Shown: piece after piece, positions 55,608 through 57,500 of the stretch
Numbering within the stretch: the stretch's first letter is position 1
How the letters are laid out: each line of letters begins with the position of its first letter
Assembly: GCA_002951995.1 (NCBI GenBank)
Contig: CP019797.1
Span: 1 to 57,500 of the forward strand
Reading direction: 5' to 3'
DNA: 57,500 nucleotides
Origin: Stenotrophomonas acidaminiphila
GTDB lineage: Bacteria; Pseudomonadota; Gammaproteobacteria; Xanthomonadales; Xanthomonadaceae
The notes under the pieces: model-generated
The model's input: the letters and a program-made list of their open reading frames with translations, nothing else
The model's database searches: none
What the model was told of the DNA's origin: nothing
Translations under genes and position numbers: made by a program

Positions 55608-56792
55608 TCAGCGCGCCGGCCGCCGCAACACCAGCAACGCGACCACCCCCGCCACCAGCCCCCAGAACGCCGACCCGATCCCGGCCATCGACAGCCCCGA
55701 GGCCGTCACCAGGAACGTCACCAGCGCCGGTTCGCGCTCGCCCTCATCCTTCAGCGCCACCGCCAGGCTGTTGCCGATGGTGCCGAGCAGCGCAATGCCG
55801 GCCAGGGTGGCGACCAGCTCTCTGGGGAAGGCGGCGAACACCGCCGCCACCGTCGCCCCGAACAGCCCGATCACGATATAGAACACGCCCGCGCTCACCG
55901 CCGCCGGGTAGCGCCGCGCCCGGTCCTCGTGCACGTCGCGGCCCATGCAGATCGCCGCGGTGATCGCCGCCAGGTTCAGTGCGTACCCGCCGAATGGCGC
56001 CAGCAGCGTATTGACCACGCCGATCCAGCCCACCACCGGCGATATCGGCGCGTCGTAGCCGGAAGCCTTCAACACCGCCACGCCGGGGACGTTCTGCGAG
56101 GCCATGGTGACGATGAACAGCGGCAACGCGATGCCGAACACCGCCGCCCACGACAGCGTCGGCATCGTGAACAGCGGCCGCGCCCACTGCAGCTGCACCT
56201 GGTCCATGTGCATCAACCCCTGGCTGCCGGCGATGGCCACGCCCACCAGCAGGGTGGCGATCACCGCGTAGCGCGGCGCCAGCCGGCGTCCGCCCAGGTA
56301 GGTGGCGAACATCGCCAGGACCAGCAACGGCTGGGTGCCCACCGAGACGAACACGTCCAGCCCGAAGCGCAGCAGCACGCCGGCCAGCATGCCCGAGGCC
56401 AGCGACACCGGGATGCGCCGCATCGCTTTCTCGAATACGCCGGAGAAGCCGGCCAGCGTGCCCATCAACGCGGCCAGTACGAACGCGCCGATCGCGTCGG
56501 ACAGCGGCAGCCCCGCGGCGCCGACCACCAGCATCGCAGCGCCGGGCGTGGACCAGGCCGTCACCACCGGCATGCGGTAGCGCAGCGACAGGCCGATGCA
56601 GGTCACGCCCATGCCGATGCCCAGCGCCCACATCCACGAGGCGATCTCCGCCTGACCGGCGCCGACCGCCTGCGCCGCCTGGAACACGATCACCGCCGAA
56701 CTGGCGAAGCCCACCAGGACCGTGATGAAGCCGGCCACCACCGCCGGGAGCGAAAGATCACGTAACAGCGAGCGCGGTGTGGAATCGGCCAT
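55608..56792 (-). CDS. BenE-family benzoate/purine-type transporter
   Basis: A 394-residue membrane protein with about 12 hydrophobic segments. Family blocks include LPAVVAGFITVLVGFASS at the start and AWSTPGAAML. BenE proteins are proton symporters related to nucleobase transporters; benzoate is the classical substrate, but no benzoate catabolic gene is nearby. The ATG at 56792 (MADSTPRSL) was chosen because the hydrophobic region starts shortly after; upstream sequence in the same frame is not protein-like. Confidence 0.87.
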   Translation of the reverse strand: MADSTPRSLLRDLSLPAVVAGFITVLVGFASSAVIVFQAAQAVGAGQAEIASWMWALGIGMGVTCIGLSLRYRMPVVTAWSTPGAAMLVVGAAGLPLSDAIGAFVLAALMGTLAGFSGVFEKAMRRIPVSLASGMLAGVLLRFGLDVFVSVGTQPLLVLAMFATYLGGRRLAPRYAVIATLLVGVAIAGSQGLMHMDQVQLQWARPLFTMPTLSWAAVFGIALPLFIVTMASQNVPGVAVLKASGYDAPISPVVGWIGVVNTLLAPFGGYALNLAAITAAICMGRDVHEDRARRYPAAVSAGVFYIVIGLFGATVAAVFAAFPRELVATLAGIALLGTIGNSLAVALKDEGEREPALVTFLVTASGLSMAGIGSAFWGLVAGVVALLVLRRPAR

Positions 56793-57103
56793 CGTGCGGT
56801 GCAGGGAAGGAAAGACCCCCATTGTGGCCCAGCGGCGCGGCCGGCCACCCGGCCGCGCCGCAAGCATGGCCCCACATGCATAGGAGGGACGCCAGCACCG
56901 CGCCCCCTGCCGCAGCGCTGCCAGAGGGCCGTGGCGGCCGGCGACCTTGCCGAGTCTGGCGCCAACGCACTTCCGGCGCCGCAGACGCAGAAAGTGATTG
57001 CACATTTCACAAACATGTCTAGAATTCGCTCCCTCGCTTCACGGCGCCAGTCACTCCGGTGACGGCAACCACGAAGCGGCGGCAACTTCCTCGAAACAGG
57101 GTG
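56793..57103. other. Gene-free region between the BenE gene and the rRNA promoters
   Basis: No convincing gene. It holds a perfect 12-bp GC stem with a 4-nt loop (CGGCGCGGCCGG, 56833-56844, and CCGGCCGCGCCG, 56849-56860), which lies in the leader of the leftward BenE gene. The rest is unremarkable upstream sequence of the rRNA operon. Confidence 0.55.
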
Positions 57104-57131
57104 TTGACGGCAACGAAAAGGCTGCCATAAT
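57104..57131 (+). promoter_or_regulatory. rRNA operon promoter P1
   Basis: TTGACG (57104-57109), 16-bp spacer, CATAAT (57126-57131), then a GC-rich discriminator AGGCGGCTCGCT. An identical layout recurs exactly 100 bp downstream. Confidence 0.8.
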
Positions 57132-57203
57132 AGGCGGCTCGCTTCGACGAAAAGCCCTCGGGTTTGCGGTTGGAGCAGCGGAGTCGGACCTCGAAGCGAG
57201 GTG

Positions 57204-57231
57204 TTGACGAAGCGGAAAAGCCGGCTATAAT
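57204..57231 (+). promoter_or_regulatory. rRNA operon promoter P2
   Basis: TTGACG (57204-57209), 16-bp spacer, consensus TATAAT (57226-57231), then GGGCGGCTCGCT. A GC-rich discriminator of this kind is typical of stringently controlled rRNA promoters. Confidence 0.87.
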
Positions 57232-57293
57232 GGGCGGCTCGCTCGGACGGAAACGTCGGGCACTGGGAAGAAGGCGCTGAGGCCGATTCCGAA

Positions 57294-57304
57294 GTTCTTT
57301 GAAA
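57294..57304 (+). promoter_or_regulatory. BoxA-like antitermination signal in the rRNA leader
   Basis: GTTCTTTGAAA resembles the boxA element recognised by the NusB/NusE antitermination complex. It lies about 60 bp downstream of P2 in the leader. Confidence 0.5.
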
Positions 57305-57440
57305 GTATGCGCAGGTATCTTGTGAGGGCGCCTGCAGGAGTGGATGACTGTCCATCTTGCAGACGTTTGATCAAGCAATGAATAGTTTGTTAAAGCAAGC
57401 GAAACGTTGCCAGAGATTGAACATCTGCAGCTAAAGCATT

Positions 57441-57452
57441 TGCCTTCGGGCA
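57441..57452 (+). other. UUCG-capped hairpin before the 16S 5' end
   Basis: TGCC-TTCG-GGCA forms a short stem with a very stable UUCG tetraloop nine bases before the mature 16S rRNA start. It is part of the precursor leader. Confidence 0.5.
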
Positions 57453-57460
57453 TGTAGTTT

Positions 57461-57500
<40 letters not shown>

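Overview
This is the replication-origin end of a GC-rich gammaproteobacterial chromosome. It is very probably from the Xanthomonadaceae (Pseudoxanthomonas, Stenotrophomonas, Luteimonas or Lysobacter type). The evidence is the order dnaA-dnaN-recF-gyrB followed by a membrane protease, an M48 lipoprotein, a TPR protein and tonB-exbB-exbD-exbD; three large TonB-dependent receptors; and GTAG-headed REP repeats. The window starts at the dnaA start codon and ends about 40 bases into a 16S rRNA gene. Genus and species cannot be read from the sequence alone.

Region 1 (1-7007) is the origin block. dnaN is flanked on both sides by AT-rich, DnaA-box-bearing segments that form one inverted repeat at matched spacing. 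Four parS-like palindromes follow, two of them inside recF. Region 2 (7081-13258) carries envelope proteases and the TonB energy-transducing operon. After the operon terminator lies a third, chimeric exbD-like gene whose normal membrane segment has been replaced.

Region 3 (13561-25062) holds pdxJ, cardiolipin synthase, a radical SAM protein, fructose-1,6-bisphosphatase, an MgtC/DUF4010 protein, an aromatic aminotransferase, a TonB-dependent receptor and an alcohol dehydrogenase.

Region 4 (25106-44314) reads as one dispersed uronate-utilisation locus. It comprises a TonB-dependent receptor, a very large secreted LamG plus helical-domain protein, two secreted ester hydrolases, a hydratase-family enzyme, a TRAP transporter, a LacI regulator, a KduD-type reductase, an RpiB-fold isomerase resembling the DHU isomerase DhuI, and KDG kinase plus KDPG aldolase. 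The inferred route is: polymer capture and cleavage at the outer membrane, de-esterification, TRAP uptake of an (unsaturated) uronate, isomerisation and reduction to KDG, phosphorylation, and cleavage to pyruvate and glyceraldehyde 3-phosphate. Four copies of a LacI-type operator sharing the core CGGTGTCAT sit in front of its transcription units. Three genes of the locus carry an apparent one-base deletion in a G/C run. A 121-bp tandem REP array (33756-34310) lies between the convergent lyase-like and cysteine-dioxygenase-like genes and supplies the stop codon of both.

Region 5 (44411-57500) contains folE, a MAPEG protein, a 51-residue membrane protein, a third TonB receptor with an SDR and a TSUP permease, a YchJ protein, the ergothioneine pair egtB-egtD, a lytic transglycosylase reading in frame into a hexose-6-phosphate mutarotase, a BenE transporter, and two rRNA promoters exactly 100 bp apart in front of 16S rRNA. 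No CRISPR array, complete insertion sequence, prophage or tRNA gene was seen.
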